Counted from the first letter of the stretch, positions 10,929-20,449 are shown. The stretch: DNA of 64,000 nt from Chryseobacterium paludis (GCF_025403485.1 NZ_CP099966.1:3075001-3139000); one strand, 5' to 3'. Numbers and translations are program-made. Notes: generated from the letters alone by a model not told the origin.

Positions 10929-11822
10929 TTACTCACAATAACATGGAGGTCTACCAAAGGAGAATGTAAGACCTAAACTAAAGGTATTCATCCAGTCTTT
11001 GGATTTAGTGTCTCCAATATTCCTATCTCTAATAAATGCAGTCTCTCTTTCTTTAGAAACAGCGTAATAATCTCCGGTTTGTAATAAAGACCCTCCGGTG
11101 GCAGGGTTTAAAATGTCTCCATTATAAGTAGATACTACATCTTTAGCCACTACTTTACTATGATCTAACTGATCTGTTAATGTATATCTAAATGTAGCTT
11201 CTGCAAATATTGCCCAGCTATGATTAAACTTATATTTCAATCCTACTCCAAAAGGAATGTGCATTGTTACTTTTTTGCCAAGTGAATATTCAGCTTTTGT
11301 TGTAAAGTCCATTTCATTAATTGGAGCTTGAGCCACACCATCTGCATCTCTTTTAAAATCATTAACAAGAGTAGCTTTAGGGGCGTCAAACATTAAACCT
11401 CCAATTCCTCCAAAGATATATGGACTTACCATACTTATCTGCTCATTATTCACAGGAAAAAAATTATATTCAAACATTAAACTAGCTTCATATACATTAT
11501 TTTTCCCAAATGAGTTTCTGTTTCTTCTATAATCTTCTTTTGCTGCTTTATCACTAAACTGAACCTGATTATATCCTAAATCTAATCTAACAGTTTGATA
11601 GGGGTTAAAATTAAATCTATATAGAATACCTCCATAAAATGGAACTCCCCAATCTGATGCTCTGCTTAAATCCAACGGCTTTTGTAAAATATAACTCGTA
11701 CTTCCTATATCACCCACTAGGTTACTCATACCTAGACGAACTCCCAATTCGTTTCTTTGTGCTTTCACACTCACCAATGTTCCAAGGACGGCAAGGAAGC
11801 TAAATAATAATTTTTTATTCAT
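10929..11822 (-). CDS. porG: PorG-like type IX secretion outer membrane protein (DUF6089 type)
   Basis: This 297-residue protein has a signal peptide (LLFSFLAVLGTLVSVKA-QR) and an outer membrane beta-barrel body beginning ELGVRLGMSNLVGDIGST, ending in the strand FSLGLTFSFG. I chose the start at 11822 because it gives the signal peptide. The position just upstream of uppS-bamA-ompH matches the P. gingivalis locus that contains porG, a component of the type IX secretion apparatus. Family assignment rests on this synteny plus the barrel pattern. Two type IX cargo proteins are encoded elsewhere in the window. A -7-like TATATTTG lies 43 bp upstream (11872-11865) but I see no -33 match. Confidence 0.82.
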   Translation of the reverse strand: MNKKLLFSFLAVLGTLVSVKAQRNELGVRLGMSNLVGDIGSTSYILQKPLDLSRASDWGVPFYGGILYRFNFNPYQTVRLDLGYNQVQFSDKAAKEDYRRNRNSFGKNNVYEASLMFEYNFFPVNNEQISMVSPYIFGGIGGLMFDAPKATLVNDFKRDADGVAQAPINEMDFTTKAEYSLGKKVTMHIPFGVGLKYKFNHSWAIFAEATFRYTLTDQLDHSKVVAKDVVSTYNGDILNPATGGSLLQTGDYYAVSKERETAFIRDRNIGDTKSKDWMNTFSLGLTFSFGRPPCYCE

Positions 11823-12004
11823 AAAAGAATATGGATTTATGGTTATTTTAAAATTTAATTTTTGCAAATATAAAACATTTTTATATTAATGATATTCTTA
11901 ATGTTTAGTTAAAAACAAACAAAAAAACATAATTTGTTATAAAGTAAACGACAAAGTGCCGAAAATATTCTTTTTTTAATAGATTCAATAAATCTGATCT
12001 ACAA

Positions 12005-12028
12005 TAAACCCCCATTAAATGAGGGTTC
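12005..12028 (-). terminator. Probable terminator after the exopolysaccharide operon
   Basis: On the minus strand, AACCCTCATT pairs with AATGGGGGTT around a minimal loop, 8 bp after the tyrosine kinase stop codon. The following sequence is TTTATTG, not a long T run, so this is moderate evidence. Confidence 0.5.
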
Positions 12029-12034
12029 AATGTA

Positions 12035-14518
12035 TTATTTTTTATTAAATATGGTTTGTACCTTATTTCTTATTTTTATTAATAGTGGTTCTTTATAATT
12101 TTTATCTTCATCAAAATATCCGTACCCGTATCCATAACCATATCCATATCCGTATCCTTGCTTTATGATGTAATCGTTATAAACAAGACCTAAATTCTCA
12201 ATTTCATTATTATGGTATTTTTCTGTAATCATCTTAAGCATATATTTCTCTGTATATTCATGACGAACCACATAGATATTGGTGTCCGAATATTTCATCA
12301 ATTCATAAGAATCCGCCACAAGGCCTACAGGAGGGGAATCTATTATAATAAAATCATATATATTCTTGAGTTCTTCAATAAATTTAATATTCTTATTACT
12401 CATCAATAATTCAGATGGATTAGGTGGAATAGGTCCGGAAGTAGCAACATCCAGATTAGGAATATTTGTTTTATTAATAATTTGATCAATAGAAACTTCA
12501 CCAGTTAAATAATTTGAAATTCCATATTTATTATCAATCTTAAAATCCCCAAAGATCTTTGGTTTTCTTAAGTCCATTCCTAATAAAATAGTTTTTTTAT
12601 CACTTAGTCCAAGAACCGATGCAAGATTAATTGAAACATAAGTTTTACCTTCTCCACCAATAGACGACGTAATAAGCACTACCTTGCTTTTCTCATTTTC
12701 TCCGGATAGGAATCTCATATTTGCTCTTATCCCTCTAAATGCCTCCGAAACTGAAGATTTTGGCTGATCCAAAACAGTAAGCATATTTTCGTTGTTATTG
12801 TTACCTACCACTCCAAGTAGTGGAATTTTGGTTGCACTCAGTAATTCTTTAATATTTCTTACTTTATTGTCTAACAATTCTCCAATCAAGATAAATAATA
12901 AAGGCAGGAGTAATAACCCACCCATAATAAGAAGCTTAGTTCCTTTTATATTGGGTCCGATCGGAGATTGTCCCACATTTTTTGCAGGGTCAATCACAGA
13001 GATATCAGACTGATTGGTTGCCATTCTCATTTTAGTTTCATTCTGTCTTCCAAGTAAACTATTATAGGTAGCTTCAATCATATTATATCCCCTTTCTGCA
13101 TCTAAATATCTTCTTTCTTTTTCAGGGTAAGCTTCAAGATCAGCATTAGCATCAGATACCTGCCTATTAATTTTATTGATCTCAATATTATATCCGTTAT
13201 AATAGGTATTTAAAGAATTGGAAGAGCTTAGTTTGGCATCGCTGATAAGCCTGTTGATTTCTTTCATAGGCTCCGAATTCGGTGTATAAATTGTCGCCAT
13301 CTCTCTTCTTTTAAGATACAATGCTTTCAGTTCGGAGACGGATGCTGAGAACATTCCATCATCAAAACCTGCGGCACTCGTGCTGATCATTTTATCAAAG
13401 TTCTGTGTCTCCAGAGTATTCTTGATCGTATTAAGAGAGCTTATTTTGCTCGTTAAGTCTGCTTTTTTAGCTTCTAAATCTTTGATCTTCGTTAAAGATT
13501 TTTCATCCCTATCTTTAATATCATATAATTTTTCTGAAGTTTTCAGGTAATTAAGAACGTTCGCACTCGAATCCAGTTTTTTTCTTATTCCTGTAAGATT
13601 ATCCTGCAGATAGGTATCCGTATTTTTATCTACCGTAATTTTATCCAACAATCTTTTCTTCTGTAATTCACTTACAGATTTATTCAAAAAGTTAACTGTT
13701 CCGTTTAGATTAAGACCCGTTTTGGTAATAATCATAATTGAGTTGATTTCTTTGTCAAATTCAACTCCGATAGTAGAAACAATACCATTAACAGACTGAT
13801 TTACTGTACTAAGGTTAACGATAATATTTTCTAGTTTTATACTTGGAGTCCCAGGATTCTGAAGTAATCTAAACTTTAAATTTGGAGCCGTAAACCACTC
13901 GCCTACTTTTATTATTTTATTTGCTGGCTTTTTGTAACCTTTAATATTTTGAAAACCTTCCAATTCGTAATTATACAAATTTGTTGATTCACCTTTTTCC
14001 GGTAGTATGACTTCGTATGTATTACCACTTTTAGGAATAAAAGTGATCGGATAATCCATCTGCTGTAGATGTTTCTTATCTATTTGTACAAAAACCGGTG
14101 AATCATCTTTATCGAGGTATGTAGATTTAATAGAACCTTTAGTTGAGTAATTTACAAATAGGTCTAATTCTTTGACTAAAAATTCATTGTGAGATCTCGA
14201 CAAAAGCATTTTCTTCAAATAAATTCCATCTTGATTCCCTCCCTGTCCCCAAATAAAGTTAATTGATTGATTGGGCGTAAAATAGCTCGATGTATTATTG
14301 GAAACACTTAAGGATAGGTTTGAAGCGTAAATATTTTGTGCGTAATATTTCCCATACATCCAAGAGATACAATACCCAATTAATAGCATCAGAACAAACC
14401 AATACCAATTTTTTAATATTCTTCTTAAAAAATGTTCAATATCAAATAACTCAAAAGATCCGCTTTTGTCTTTTTGAGAATTATTTTTCTCAACAGTAGT
14501 TTCTTTTCCTGGAATCAT
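12035..14518 (-). CDS. Exopolysaccharide chain-length / bacterial tyrosine kinase (Wzc-like)
   Basis: The 827-residue protein is a one-piece BY-kinase. An N-terminal Wzz-type segment has a first membrane helix (about residues 38-57), a long periplasmic region with coiled coil, and a second helix (about 527-547). The cytoplasmic kinase follows, with Walker A SSIGGEGKT (near 618), Walker A' LLGMDLRKP (near 643) and Walker B FIIIDSPP (near 721). The tail carries seven consecutive Gly-Tyr pairs (residues 788-801), the expected autophosphorylation cluster. It should control chain length and export with the Wza-like lipoprotein encoded 4 bp upstream. No matching tyrosine phosphatase is in the window. 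Confidence 0.94.
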   Translation of the reverse strand: MIPGKETTVEKNNSQKDKSGSFELFDIEHFLRRILKNWYWFVLMLLIGYCISWMYGKYYAQNIYASNLSLSVSNNTSSYFTPNQSINFIWGQGGNQDGIYLKKMLLSRSHNEFLVKELDLFVNYSTKGSIKSTYLDKDDSPVFVQIDKKHLQQMDYPITFIPKSGNTYEVILPEKGESTNLYNYELEGFQNIKGYKKPANKIIKVGEWFTAPNLKFRLLQNPGTPSIKLENIIVNLSTVNQSVNGIVSTIGVEFDKEINSIMIITKTGLNLNGTVNFLNKSVSELQKKRLLDKITVDKNTDTYLQDNLTGIRKKLDSSANVLNYLKTSEKLYDIKDRDEKSLTKIKDLEAKKADLTSKISSLNTIKNTLETQNFDKMISTSAAGFDDGMFSASVSELKALYLKRREMATIYTPNSEPMKEINRLISDAKLSSSNSLNTYYNGYNIEINKINRQVSDANADLEAYPEKERRYLDAERGYNMIEATYNSLLGRQNETKMRMATNQSDISVIDPAKNVGQSPIGPNIKGTKLLIMGGLLLLPLLFILIGELLDNKVRNIKELLSATKIPLLGVVGNNNNENMLTVLDQPKSSVSEAFRGIRANMRFLSGENEKSKVVLITSSIGGEGKTYVSINLASVLGLSDKKTILLGMDLRKPKIFGDFKIDNKYGISNYLTGEVSIDQIINKTNIPNLDVATSGPIPPNPSELLMSNKNIKFIEELKNIYDFIIIDSPPVGLVADSYELMKYSDTNIYVVRHEYTEKYMLKMITEKYHNNEIENLGLVYNDYIIKQGYGYGYGYGYGYGYFDEDKNYKEPLLIKIRNKVQTIFNKK
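12116..12157 (-). repeat. Hexanucleotide coding repeat (seven Gly-Tyr codons pairs)
   Basis: Seven tandem GGN-TAY units encode the tyrosine cluster at the end of the kinase. The third positions vary slightly (GGA/GGT/GGG, TAC/TAT), but the hexamer array is regular, so gain or loss of units by slippage would stay in frame. Confidence 0.9.
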
Positions 14519-14522
14519 GATA

Positions 14523-15389
14523 TTAAAGTCTTGTTAGGATTAAATAAACTGACAACGCTGTAGTAATCAACGAAATCCCTGTTGTTATTGTTTGTACCGG
14601 GTCTTTACCCAATCCATTCAAGCTTTTTCCTCTTGTATTAAGATAAATTTCATCACCATTTTGTACATAGTAGTACGGCGAGTTCATTACATCTTCACGG
14701 GTTAGATCTATTTTGGCAATTTTGATTCCTTCCGGCAGCTTTCGATGAATAACCACCATTTTTCTGTCTACACTTTTATTTAGCCCGCCATTGATTGCCA
14801 AAGCCTCAGTGATTGTAAGTGTATTTTTATGAGTTACTTTCTCTCCAGTAATACCAACTGCTTCGGTATCTCCAAGAATGTAATATGTAATCCCATCTGT
14901 ATTTAATCTTACCTGTGATTTTCCATCCTGAAAATTTTCATTTACTTTTTCCTGAATTTCTTTGGTAATTTCTTCAATAGTTCGTCCTTCTGCCTTGATG
15001 TATCCAATTCCAAAAACATTAATTTCTCCGTTCGAATCTACTTTCAATCCGTTAAAATAGAAATTGGTATTCCCACCACCATTACTTCCAGTACGTCCTA
15101 AAGTAGCTGCGGCATTAGCATTAACACCTGGAGCGACTGTGCTTCCTGAGGTATTTAGCGTAGAATAAAACTGTGCGGCATCCCCTTTAGGTGTTGTTAC
15201 AATATTCAGATTTAATATATCGTTTTTTGTGATCCTGTAAACAGGAATATTGTAAGGAACAAGGCCTTCTTCATTAATCACAAGATTTTCATTGGGCTGC
15301 ATATATCTTACATCTTTTTTTGTAATACAAGATGTAATAAAAAAAGGCAGTATTAAAAAGAGGGATAGATATTTAAAATTTCTTATCAT
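14523..15389 (-). CDS. Polysaccharide export lipoprotein (Wza-like)
   Basis: The 288-residue protein has a lipoprotein signal (FFITSC, lipobox Cys near residue 21), a Poly_export domain (NDILNLNIVTTP onward) and an SLBB-type segment (TYYILGDTEAVGITGEKV). A hydrophobic C-terminal helix (ITTGISLITTALSVYLIL) is compatible with an outer membrane helix as in Wza. An Asn/Gly-rich insert occurs at about residues 75-110. I placed the start on the ATG at 15389, as the longer frame begins with TTG. It would form the outer membrane exit for exopolysaccharide, paired with the kinase downstream. A TATTTTTG -7-like element lies at 15414-15407. Confidence 0.91.
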   Translation of the reverse strand: MIRNFKYLSLFLILPFFITSCITKKDVRYMQPNENLVINEEGLVPYNIPVYRITKNDILNLNIVTTPKGDAAQFYSTLNTSGSTVAPGVNANAAATLGRTGSNGGGNTNFYFNGLKVDSNGEINVFGIGYIKAEGRTIEEITKEIQEKVNENFQDGKSQVRLNTDGITYYILGDTEAVGITGEKVTHKNTLTITEALAINGGLNKSVDRKMVVIHRKLPEGIKIAKIDLTREDVMNSPYYYVQNGDEIYLNTRGKSLNGLGKDPVQTITTGISLITTALSVYLILTRL

Positions 15390-15426
15390 AATCAAATGTT
15401 GTTCTACAAAAATAAAAATTTAATCG

Positions 15427-16545
15427 TTACTTCCTATTATTTCTCACGCTATAAATAAAATCGGGCAAATAAGCACCAGTAAAGCCTAATACGACAATAA
15501 TCAGTAGCAAAAGGTTTACATTTAAATGTCTAAACCAGTAAGCAATTGTTACTATAAATAAATAATAGACTACTATATAAAATCCAGACCTCCTATGCGT
15601 CAAATTGAGTCTTAGTAGCTTATGGTGTATATGATTTTTATCTGCGTCAAATGGTGATTTCTTATTCCATAGTCTAACAATAATCACATTCAATGTGTCC
15701 ACTATGGGTAAAATTAATATAGCAACGGCTATAGCTGGTGCAGATTGTAAATGATATCTTGGCACTTCCGGGAGTTTCTTATCAATAAATATATCAATAA
15801 AACAGATACTTGTGAATGCAAGCAAAAATCCGAGTAACATGGATCCGGTATCTCCCATAAATATTTTATTGGTCCTGTAATTAGAAAGATTATAATATAA
15901 AAATGCTAAAACAGCTCCAATTATTACTACTGACAATACAACCAAAGGGTAATTGTATTCGCCTAATCTATAATAGCTTATACCAAATAAAGCACTGCAT
16001 ATTACTGAATATCCTCCCGCCAGACCATCAATCCCATCGATCAGGTTGAACGCATTAATAAGAATGATAAAAGTTATAATACTAAAGATAATACTTACTG
16101 CATATTCTAATTCGTAAATACCAAAAATACCAAATAAACTTCTTATTCTGATATCTGAACCTGTAACAATAAGGGCTGATACAATAATTTGTGCAACCAG
16201 TTTTTTATAAGCCCTCATTACAACAATGTCATCCATTACCCCGATATACAGGAGAATAAGCAAAGATGCAAATAGAAATTTGTAAAGATCAAATAGTTCA
16301 TATGCAAAAACAGAAGTACAGATTCCAATGGAGTAGAAAATAGCAATTCCGCCAAGATTTGGAATTTTTCTCAGATGAGAACTTCTCACACCTGGCTCAT
16401 CCATAAGATTTTTTCTTCTGGATATTTTAATAATTGTAGGGATGGAGAAAAACGTGATTAAAAAAGAGAATAAGAAGCCTAATCCTATTTTCACGTAAAA
16501 AATAGAAATATCCATCTCGCTTAAGAACAATTCAAAATTCTTCAT
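15427..16545 (-). CDS. Undecaprenyl-phosphate glycosyl-1-phosphate transferase (WecA/MraY family)
   Basis: The 372-residue polytopic protein (about 10-11 membrane helices) has the family landmarks: GVRSSHLRKIPNLGGIAIF near the N-terminus, the Asp pair in GVMDDIVVMRAYKK, NAFNLIDGIDGLAGG, FMGDTGSMLLGF, and the HIHHKLLR His motif. It transfers a sugar-1-phosphate to undecaprenyl phosphate to start polysaccharide assembly, in the inner membrane. It lies 37 bp upstream of the export lipoprotein gene. An internal ATG at codon 11 is an alternative start. Confidence 0.92.
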   Translation of the reverse strand: MKNFELFLSEMDISIFYVKIGLGFLFSFLITFFSIPTIIKISRRKNLMDEPGVRSSHLRKIPNLGGIAIFYSIGICTSVFAYELFDLYKFLFASLLILLYIGVMDDIVVMRAYKKLVAQIIVSALIVTGSDIRIRSLFGIFGIYELEYAVSIIFSIITFIILINAFNLIDGIDGLAGGYSVICSALFGISYYRLGEYNYPLVVLSVVIIGAVLAFLYYNLSNYRTNKIFMGDTGSMLLGFLLAFTSICFIDIFIDKKLPEVPRYHLQSAPAIAVAILILPIVDTLNVIIVRLWNKKSPFDADKNHIHHKLLRLNLTHRRSGFYIVVYYLFIVTIAYWFRHLNVNLLLLIIVVLGFTGAYLPDFIYSVRNNRK

Positions 16546-16654
16546 TTTTTTCTGGTTAAGTACATTACATTCTCGGCAAGAATTATTACAAGCCCGTTCT
16601 AAAATATAGCACGGAATTTTTAATACATCGAAACGGTAGTACTTACATTTGTGT

Positions 16655-17659
16655 TTACATCAATTTTCTTATCAATCTTTTTTGTCCTGCAAAAAATAAC
16701 AGATAAAATAACTTTTTTTTCAGTGGCAAATATAAAATATAATTCTTACCAAAACGACTATAGTACAATATATCTTTAATTTTAATGTCTCTTTTAAGTA
16801 TGAAAAGCTTTAACTGGTCAGCCATTTTATAAAAAGTATCGGTACTTTTAACGAACGCCAGATAAGCTAAAAATGTGTACACTCCTTCCAGGATCTGAAA
16901 GTTTTTCAACTCCTTCCTCTTTGTTGAATATTGGGATTTCTCAAATGCAGACTCAACATCACTCACTGCTTTTAAGATATCTAATCCTTTTTCTGTATGT
17001 GTTTTACTGATCGAATCTGTCCGTTCCAGATATTGATAATGGAAATTTTGAGTCTGTGCCAATATCCTACACTCCAGTAGAAGCTGCGGAATAAGCTGGA
17101 TATCTTCGAAATGAATTCCTTTTTTAAATCTTTTCTGAGCAAAAAGTTCTTTTTTAAATAATTTATTACAGGCAAAATAACTTAGATCCGAAAAAACTGA
17201 AAAGTGATCTTCCAATATAATTTTTTCAGGCATATTGGGAATTTGTGTCAGCTTTTGTGTAATATTTCCATTCTCATCTACTTTTTGAATGTTACAAATT
17301 ACCATTTCAGCATTGTGTCTTTCTGCTAAATACAACATTTCTTCAAACATTGTTTTTTTAACATAATCGTCACTATCTACAAAGCCTATATATTCGCCTG
17401 TTGCTTTATTAAGTCCAAAATTACGGGCATCACTTAAACCACCATTCTCTTTTTGATAGGCTTTTAATTTTTCTGGAAATTTCTTAACGTATTCTTGAAT
17501 AATTTCTTCAGAATGATCTTTACTACCATCATTTACAATGATAACTTCAATGTTTTGAAGAGTCTGACTAACTAAAGAAGTAAGGCACTTTGCTAAATAA
17601 TTTTCAACATTATAAACAGGGACTATGATAGAAACTTTTGGGGGAACAAGATTTGTCAT
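16655..17659 (-). CDS. Family 2 glycosyltransferase
   Basis: The 334-residue protein opens with the GT-A fold signature VSIIVPVYNVENYLAKCL, then VIIVNDGSKDHS, NGGLSDARN, and the DXD-type metal-binding GFVDSDDYV. The C-terminal part is basic and moderately hydrophobic. It would transfer a sugar from a nucleotide donor to a growing polysaccharide or lipid acceptor; the sugar cannot be told. It starts 3 bp after the arginase-like gene and lies 110 bp upstream of the exopolysaccharide genes. Confidence 0.92.
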   Translation of the reverse strand: MTNLVPPKVSIIVPVYNVENYLAKCLTSLVSQTLQNIEVIIVNDGSKDHSEEIIQEYVKKFPEKLKAYQKENGGLSDARNFGLNKATGEYIGFVDSDDYVKKTMFEEMLYLAERHNAEMVICNIQKVDENGNITQKLTQIPNMPEKIILEDHFSVFSDLSYFACNKLFKKELFAQKRFKKGIHFEDIQLIPQLLLECRILAQTQNFHYQYLERTDSISKTHTEKGLDILKAVSDVESAFEKSQYSTKRKELKNFQILEGVYTFLAYLAFVKSTDTFYKMADQLKLFILKRDIKIKDILYYSRFGKNYILYLPLKKKLFYLLFFAGQKRLIRKLM

Positions 17660-17662
17660 ATA

Positions 17663-18733
17663 TTAAATTTTCGTCAGTCTTGCATTTAACCAGCCTTTTT
17701 TTGCTTCATCAAAATCTTTTCTTGAACATGGAATACAATTATCAATGTTTTCATCATCCCCAAAATACCATAAATTACTAAATGTATCTCTTTTAAAAGC
17801 ATACTGATGATCATCAATAAGGACGTAAAACATTTCGTAATGCCTTTCTTTTGGGTGTGAATTCTGAATGTTGATTCCTTCGATCAGATACCAGATCATT
17901 TGTGCTAAAAGCTGGTGATTGAGCTGATTTTCTGAGTATATATTATAATTAAAAATCCCAACAGATTTCAAATTTTCGCTCAAACCAATTTCCTTCATAT
18001 AAGCACATATCTCTCTCCTGTTTAATCCATTTACCTGAGGGTTCATTGAAAAAGGATCAGTAAAACTTTCGATAGCATCACAATTTACAGTAACTAAATC
18101 TGCTTTTCTAAAGAAGGGCTCTGTTTTTTCGGTAGTATTCATCATCTCCGCTAAGCGAATAATATCAAACTCAACTTCTTTGATTAATTTTACAGAGTCC
18201 ATTTCATTCAAATGCTTCTGATACCCCAAATGATGATAATTTTTAATTGAGAAATTTTTAGCGCCTAAGATTTTACTCAAAAAAGTATGTTCATTGATAC
18301 TCTCTCCTTGCTTAAGAGAAATTATATTACTGATTTGTGTGTAGTTAATATTTTTCTGATGAAAATTTAACCCCGAAAATAAGGAAAAAGCGAAATCATT
18401 CGACCCTCCTATAATTACTGGAATTGCTCTTTTATAATGACATGCAGATAGCACTTCCTGTAAGATATAATGAGAATCCTGAACTGATTTACCAGAAACA
18501 AGATCTCCCAGATCTATCAACGGGATTTCAAAATCTAATTGAGAAAGTTTATAAAACTCTTTTCTTATTGCTGTAAAATCCTGCACCTCCGCTTCACCGT
18601 TCGCTCCTCTGTAATCAGAAACAAACAAGAGAACAATGCTGTCTTCTTTTATTTCCTTCTTGATCTGATTTCCGATCTGCCAGCTTTCTGTTTTGAAATT
18701 TCTTGGTGAAATGATAAAATCTTCAAAATCCAT
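17663..18733 (-). CDS. Arginase/formimidoylglutamase-family protein, metal ligands apparently lost
   Basis: The 356-residue protein has the ureohydrolase layout: early FVSDYRGANGE, IPLIDLGDLVSG, PVIIGGSNDFAFSLF in place of the GGDHS segment, TQISNIISLKQG in place of DAHxD, and VTVNCDAIESF in place of SxDxDxxDP. So most of the six His/Asp manganese ligands of arginases are not where expected. Bacteroidetes genomes commonly carry such proteins annotated as formimidoylglutamase, often near type IX or topoisomerase genes. The fold is likely; catalytic activity is doubtful. It is in an operon with the downstream glycosyltransferase. Confidence 0.82.
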   Translation of the reverse strand: MDFEDFIISPRNFKTESWQIGNQIKKEIKEDSIVLLFVSDYRGANGEAEVQDFTAIRKEFYKLSQLDFEIPLIDLGDLVSGKSVQDSHYILQEVLSACHYKRAIPVIIGGSNDFAFSLFSGLNFHQKNINYTQISNIISLKQGESINEHTFLSKILGAKNFSIKNYHHLGYQKHLNEMDSVKLIKEVEFDIIRLAEMMNTTEKTEPFFRKADLVTVNCDAIESFTDPFSMNPQVNGLNRREICAYMKEIGLSENLKSVGIFNYNIYSENQLNHQLLAQMIWYLIEGINIQNSHPKERHYEMFYVLIDDHQYAFKRDTFSNLWYFGDDENIDNCIPCSRKDFDEAKKGWLNARLTKI

Positions 18734-19113
18734 TTATGTAATTAATCTAAATTATTTTACTTCTATAATATTCCATTCAACTTTCCAAATTCCAAATTCA
18801 ACATTCATATTTTTGAATAAACATAAGGAAATCTTGATTTGTTACTCTTACGTAATAGATGTTTATAAGCTTTTTTTGCAATTAATATTTTTAATATACA
18901 GTTTCTAACTTTGCTTTTCACTTCATAATAAATCTATCACCTGAAAATAAATATATTCGTCTTAACCTTACGGGTAAACTAAATATCATATTTTGTAGCT
19001 TCCCTGATAAAGTAACATAATTTCTAATTTGTAATCTTTTTCATCAAAATATATTTCTCACAAACATACAAAAAACCTCATCAAGTAAAAACCTCGAAGC
19101 ACATTTGTGCATG
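18734..19113. other. Intergenic region, no gene seen
   Basis: This AT-rich stretch lies between the arginase-like gene start and the next operon's terminator. It should hold the promoter of the arginase-like/glycosyltransferase operon, but I find no clean TTTG/TAnnTTTG pair on the minus strand. A TAACTTTG occurs on the plus strand (18906-18913) without a gene behind it. No RNA gene is recognised. Confidence 0.5.
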
Positions 19114-19142
19114 AAAAAACCGTTAACACACCATATTAACGG
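19114..19142 (-). terminator. Rho-independent terminator after the glycosidase-like gene
   Basis: On the minus strand, CCGTTAA pairs with TTAACGG around a 9-base loop and is followed by TTTTTT. It lies about 50 bp after the stop codon at 19194. Confidence 0.88.
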
Positions 19143-19193
19143 CTCCATATATCACATTAGCATTACTGCTTTTTTTAGACTTCTTTTTGATTG

Positions 19194-20306
19194 TTATAAC
19201 AATTTTTCCTCTTTAATCCTGGAGCTTACAATTTCAAATATGAAAGAAGTTGAAGTTTCAAATTTCCCACCTTGTGTTGCGCCCACTAAAAATTTAGGTG
19301 TTTCCCCGTCTTTATCCATCAAAAGCATAGGACGTTCCAATCTCCCAAATCGGTTTAAGTTTTTTGGCGGGGTAGGCTCCTGAATATAATGTTGCATATT
19401 GAGATAAGCAATTTCCGGTTGTGACCAATGAAGTCCGTCTATTGTTGTTAAATGTAAACCATACTCATGATTGAAAAACCCCATATCACGTGCTATCATA
19501 TGATATTTTCCGTTTTGTTTCCAGACAAAAGCATCTTCCAACTGCACATTATTAGGTAATGATGAGAAATCAATTACAGGATTTGAAGACACCTTTTCGT
19601 AAGGTCCCATTGGAGAATCAGCCTTTGCTAATCCATATTTTCTATTACCTCGTATGGAACCTTTTTGAGTTTCATATTCCTGAGTATTCCATGATTTATA
19701 AAACAGCCAATATTTACCATCATTCCCTTTTACAAAAGCAGGATTTGTAGTACAATGATCATCCCAGGAACCTTTTTCACCGGGAAGAAGTAAAGGATGT
19801 TCGGGTCTGGCCCAATCTCCGTCGAGATTTTTTGAAGTAGCAAGTCCTATTCTTTTAGTATTTGTTTTACCATTTGAATTCCCCATAAAGAACAAATAAT
19901 ATTGACCTTCTATTTCTTTGACCAAAGGATTGTGGCAAGTCGTTGCATCCCAAAATTCACCACCTCTTGGAGCCAAAACAACTTGTTTGTGCTGGAATTC
20001 AGCAAAAGGAGAATCCGCTTCTGCACGGCAAATTTCAGAACTATTTAGCCAACCACCCATTCCTTTTTCTTTTTTCCATCTGGAATAAAAAAGATGAACT
20101 TTTCCATCTTTACCCCAAATTGGACAACTGCACCAAATATAATATCCTTCCAAAGAAAATGATCGCCCGATTGGTTTTAAACTGAAATAGGGCTGGTTAG
20201 AAAAATCAGATAAATCTGTAAATGACGAACCCAAAACCATAGCCAAGATTCCCAATGCTGAAGTTTGTAAAAAATCTCTACGTGTGATATTTTTGCAATC
20301 GCTCAT
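19194..20306 (-). CDS. Glycoside hydrolase-like five-bladed beta-propeller protein, Tat-exported
   Basis: The 370-residue protein has a twin-arginine signal (TRRDFLQTSALGILAMVLGSS). The body has repeating propeller motifs seen in GH43/GH32/GH117-type enzymes: DGKVHLFYSRW, GQYYLFFMGNSNG, DGKYWLFYKSW, NGKYHMIARDMG, each followed by an Asp/Ser-rich turn. It probably cleaves or binds a glycan in the periplasm or outside. The exact family and substrate cannot be told. It stands alone between two terminators, downstream of topA's terminator on the opposite side. Confidence 0.8.
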   Translation of the reverse strand: MSDCKNITRRDFLQTSALGILAMVLGSSFTDLSDFSNQPYFSLKPIGRSFSLEGYYIWCSCPIWGKDGKVHLFYSRWKKEKGMGGWLNSSEICRAEADSPFAEFQHKQVVLAPRGGEFWDATTCHNPLVKEIEGQYYLFFMGNSNGKTNTKRIGLATSKNLDGDWARPEHPLLLPGEKGSWDDHCTTNPAFVKGNDGKYWLFYKSWNTQEYETQKGSIRGNRKYGLAKADSPMGPYEKVSSNPVIDFSSLPNNVQLEDAFVWKQNGKYHMIARDMGFFNHEYGLHLTTIDGLHWSQPEIAYLNMQHYIQEPTPPKNLNRFGRLERPMLLMDKDGETPKFLVGATQGGKFETSTSFIFEIVSSRIKEEKLL

Positions 20307-20400
20307 GCTGTCTATTTAACAGCTAATTTAATACAACCATTTAAATAGAGTATCCCGTACTTTGATGGTTTATTCTTTCTTTTGAAATAATCATTAAAAT

Positions 20401-20433
20401 AAAAAAGGCACGGATTACGAATCCGTGCCTTTA
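20401..20433 (-). terminator. Rho-independent terminator after topA
   Basis: A 13-bp perfect stem (AAAGGCACGGATT with AATCCGTGCCTTT, 3-base loop) lies 17 bp after the topA stop. On the minus strand the stem is followed by a T-rich run. Confidence 0.9.
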
Positions 20434-20449
20434 AATATCTTCGAGCAAT

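Noticed and set aside
10532..10969. A 145-codon plus-strand frame
   Set aside because: It is antisense to uppS, a well-supported gene.
18875..18913. Plus-strand promoter-like TTTG/TAACTTTG
   Set aside because: The spacing is 27 bp, too long, and no plus-strand gene follows.
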